This document shows positions 62,396-64,000 of a stretch of DNA of 64,000 nucleotides, piece after piece. Each line of letters begins with the position of its first letter. The first letter of the stretch is position 1. The DNA comes from Desulfatibacillum aliphaticivorans DSM 15576 (GTDB lineage: Bacteria; Desulfobacterota; Desulfobacteria; Desulfobacterales; Desulfatibacillaceae). The position numbers were made by a program, and so were the translations under genes. The notes beneath the pieces are model-generated. The model was not told the DNA's origin and did no database searches. It saw nothing but the letters and a program-made list of their open reading frames with translations. The DNA is taken from positions 1-64,000 of the forward strand of contig NZ_AUCT01000019.1 of NCBI RefSeq assembly GCF_000429905.1. The letters are read 5' to 3'.

Positions 62396-62622
62396 CGTCT
62401 TATTTCGTGCTGCACATTTAAACTATTTGAAATAATTGAATAAGCAAAAAAAATTGCGCTTTGGAATACATTATGCACTATCCTCCCATGGGCCCGGAGA
62501 GCGCCGGGGATCATCCCAAAGCCTCCTGCGGCCCGGAGGGTGAAAATCCAGACGGATCTCGCAGAACGGATTTGCCAGTGATATTATTGTTAGGGAATAT
62601 CGTTGGATTTCGTCTTATTTCG
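62396..62622. repeat. Direct repeat pair CGTCTTATTTCG
   Basis: Identical 12-mers at 62396-62407 and 62611-62622, both in the same orientation in front of the acyl-CoA dehydrogenase gene. They could be additional regulator sites. Confidence 0.55.
62462..62477 (+). promoter_or_regulatory. Weak sigma-54 (-24/-12) promoter candidate
   Basis: TGG at 62462-62464 and TGCA at 62474-62477 place GG and GC exactly ten bases apart as sigma-54 promoters need, but the bases after GG (AAT) depart from the CAC consensus. It would give a leader of about 240 bases for the acyl-CoA dehydrogenase. Confidence 0.3.
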
Positions 62623-62727
62623 CAAACGCGTTCACTTCGGTCTTAGGAGTGTTTTCGCTTTCCAATAGGGTGAGGCCTGATTTTCCGCCGTTTTAGGCAA
62701 ATAATCGACAACTTCAGGGAGCAAGAA

Positions 62728-63858
62728 ATGTTCGCATTTACCAAGGCGCAACAGGCGATACGCAAAGCCGCAAAGGACTTTGCCAAGGGGGAATTGGACA
62801 AGGAAACCATTATCCAATGGGAAAAGGACGGAGCCTTTCCGACGGAGGTTTGGGAAAAGGCGGCGGACCTGGGTTTTTTGGGCATGCATCTGCCTGAAAA
62901 ATACTCGGGAGGGGGCTTGGGCATGCTGGACAGCGTGGTCACCCTGGAAGAGATCTGCCGCAAGGACTCCACCGTGGGCGTTGCCCTGGGATATGCGACC
63001 CACGGGGCGGAATGTCTGGCCAAGTGGGGAAGCGACGCCCTTAAGGAGGCTTTCCTGCCCAAGGTCTTGGAAGGGGAAATGCTTTGCGCAGGCGCGTTCG
63101 GAGAAAGCCAGCGGGGCGGCGACCTTACCGCGGAAGCCGTTACGGCGGTTAAGGAAGGCGACGAATGGGTGATCAACGGCCAGAAAACCTATGTGCCCAA
63201 CGGCGGCCTGGCGGGATTTTACATTGTCCTGTGCAAGACCGGAGACGCCGCCAGCCTGATTCTGGTGGAAGCCGACCGCACCGGGCTTTCCGTGGAAGGC
63301 CTGGGCCGTAAGCTGGGGGGGAACATGACTCCCACGGCGAACATCGCCTTTGACAAAGTGCGGGTCCCTGCTGGAAACCTGGTGGGCGAGGAAGGCAAGG
63401 GGCTCGCCTACGCCAAGGAATTCACTTCGGAGAACAAGATTCTTCTGGCGGCGCAGGCTTTGGGGACCGCCTTCGGCGCTTACGACCGCATGATGGAGTA
63501 CGTCAAGGGCCGCGAGCAGTTCGGCCGCAAACTGGCCCAGTTCCAGGTCAGCCAGCACAAGATCGCGGACATGGCCGTGAAAATCGAATTATCCGCCTTG
63601 ATTACCTACAAAGCCGCCTGGGTGCGGGATGAAGGCAAGATGGATCCCACCTTGTGCTCCATGGCAAAGATGACGGCGTGCCGCACGGCCATGGAAGTTA
63701 GCGGCCAGTCCATCCAGCTTTTCGGCGGATACGGGTTCATGACCGAGTACGAGGTGGAGCGCTCCTATCGGGACGCCAAAACCCTGGAAGTCATGGCCGG
63801 CGCAGCCGCCGTGCAAAAGGACATCATCGCCCAAAGCGCCATCGGCAGGATTCGGTAG
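62728..63858 (+). CDS. Acyl-CoA dehydrogenase family protein lacking the usual catalytic Glu
   Basis: A 376-residue flavoprotein of the acyl-CoA dehydrogenase family. Flavin and substrate regions: GAFGESQRGGDL (normally TEPxAGSD-like), WVINGQKTYVPNGG, REQFGRKLAQFQ and QLFGGYGFMTEYEVERSYRD. After the conserved RDAK the catalytic Glu normally found in an YEG motif is replaced: the segment reads TLEVMAGAAAVQKD, with Ala at that position. Length is normal. It may use another base or a special substrate. AGGGAGC lies before the ATG, and the next acyl-CoA dehydrogenase gene follows by 61 bases. Confidence 0.9.
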   Translation: MFAFTKAQQAIRKAAKDFAKGELDKETIIQWEKDGAFPTEVWEKAADLGFLGMHLPEKYSGGGLGMLDSVVTLEEICRKDSTVGVALGYATHGAECLAKWGSDALKEAFLPKVLEGEMLCAGAFGESQRGGDLTAEAVTAVKEGDEWVINGQKTYVPNGGLAGFYIVLCKTGDAASLILVEADRTGLSVEGLGRKLGGNMTPTANIAFDKVRVPAGNLVGEEGKGLAYAKEFTSENKILLAAQALGTAFGAYDRMMEYVKGREQFGRKLAQFQVSQHKIADMAVKIELSALITYKAAWVRDEGKMDPTLCSMAKMTACRTAMEVSGQSIQLFGGYGFMTEYEVERSYRDAKTLEVMAGAAAVQKDIIAQSAIGRIR

Positions 63859-63919
63859 CCGCTTCTAACCAAAATAACCGCAGCCCCCGGGGGCTGGACA
63901 GGCATAATAAGGAGAAATC

Positions 63920-64000
63920 ATGGGAGTTTTAAAATACACCGAGGATCATGAGCGGTTCCGCCTGCAGGTGCGTGAGTATATGGAGCAGGAAGTGCTTCCC
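63920..64000 (+). CDS. Start of a second acyl-CoA dehydrogenase gene, cut by window edge
   Basis: The first 27 residues (opening MGVLKYTEDHERFRLQVREY) resemble acyl-CoA dehydrogenase N-terminal helices. AAGGAG lies six bases before the ATG. Being 61 bases after the first dehydrogenase gene, it is probably in the same operon. The rest lies outside the window. Confidence 0.7.
   Translation, partial: MGVLKYTEDHERFRLQVREYMEQEVLP

Larger units (their letters stand above)
62345..62478. repeat. Direct repeat pair CATTATGCAC
   Basis: CATTATGCAC occurs at 62345-62354 and 62469-62478; after one different base both continue with AT. The second copy overlaps the GG-N10-GC element. It is part of a 467-bp intergenic region (62261-62727) with no gene but several repeated motifs. 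Confidence 0.6.

Noticed and set aside
1..64000. CRISPR array, rRNA operon, prophage or integrative element
   Set aside because: No regularly spaced repeats, rRNA sequence, integrase or phage structural genes were seen; only a partial transposase at the left edge.

Overview
The window looks like a chromosomal segment of a free-living, motile, anaerobic Desulfobacterota (deltaproteobacterial) bacterium of the kind that degrades fatty acids or hydrocarbons, comparable to Desulfatibacillum. This is inferred from gene content: an Aquifex-type aconitase, a DUF4445 corrinoid-activator-like ATPase, tandem acyl-CoA dehydrogenases, several hybrid histidine kinases, chemoreceptors ending in FGKY, and even GC-rich codon use. 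No rRNA, CRISPR array, prophage or complete insertion sequence was seen. The only mobile-element trace is a transposase N-terminus at the left edge.

Layout. 1-9.4 kb (almost all minus strand): transposase edge with short repeats, a small membrane protein, an exported AmmeMemoRadiSam pair (MEMO-AMMECR1 fusion plus Tat-signal radical SAM protein), a zinc-ribbon membrane peptide, a PpiD-like chaperone, aconitase and an unknown basic coiled-coil protein. 9.7 kb: tRNA-Ala(GGC) with its own promoter and terminator. 10.2-19.6 kb (plus): an EamA transporter, then a complete branched-chain amino acid ABC transporter (livKHMGF) directly followed by a bifunctional putA. 19.7-23.3 kb (minus): a HigB/HigA-type toxin-antitoxin pair whose antitoxin carries a zinc-protease domain, then the UPF0210 and ACT-domain pair. 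23.5-29.8 kb (plus): shikimate kinase, an mltF-archease-rtcB operon and a CHASE-domain hybrid kinase. 29.8-31.4 kb: an outer-membrane-type lipoprotein with a SPOR domain (minus), and between it and trmL a strong minus-strand promoter followed about 80 nt later by a strong intrinsic terminator, which looks like a small RNA gene. 31.4-36.4 kb (plus): trmL, the DUF4445 ATPase and an M16 protease.

36.6-50.0 kb is one long chemotaxis operon on the plus strand: cheA (two Hpt domains), cheW, an orphan periplasmic binding protein, two chemoreceptors, cheR, cheB, cheD, a CheY-like regulator, an HDOD protein, a second single-domain regulator and a CheX-like phosphatase with a Trp/Asp-rich tail. Several genes overlap by ATGA, which suggests translational coupling. 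Facing it on the minus strand (50.0-59.0 kb) are three large hybrid histidine kinases in tandem. Upstream of them is a 1038-residue sigma-54 activator with a TPR-like N-terminal half and a GAF domain. It is divergent from an acyl-CoA dehydrogenase operon that runs off the right edge. Their intergenic region holds a near-perfect dyad, two pairs of direct repeats and a GG-N10-GC element.

The less routine points are the candidate small RNA at about 30.93-31.04 kb, the orphan binding protein and the matching receptor tails in the chemotaxis operon, a consensus promoter that starts inside higB, a kinase receiver with Asp replaced by Glu, an acyl-CoA dehydrogenase lacking the usual catalytic Glu, and the exported AmmeMemoRadiSam set. 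All functional calls rest on motif recognition by eye; no database search was run.
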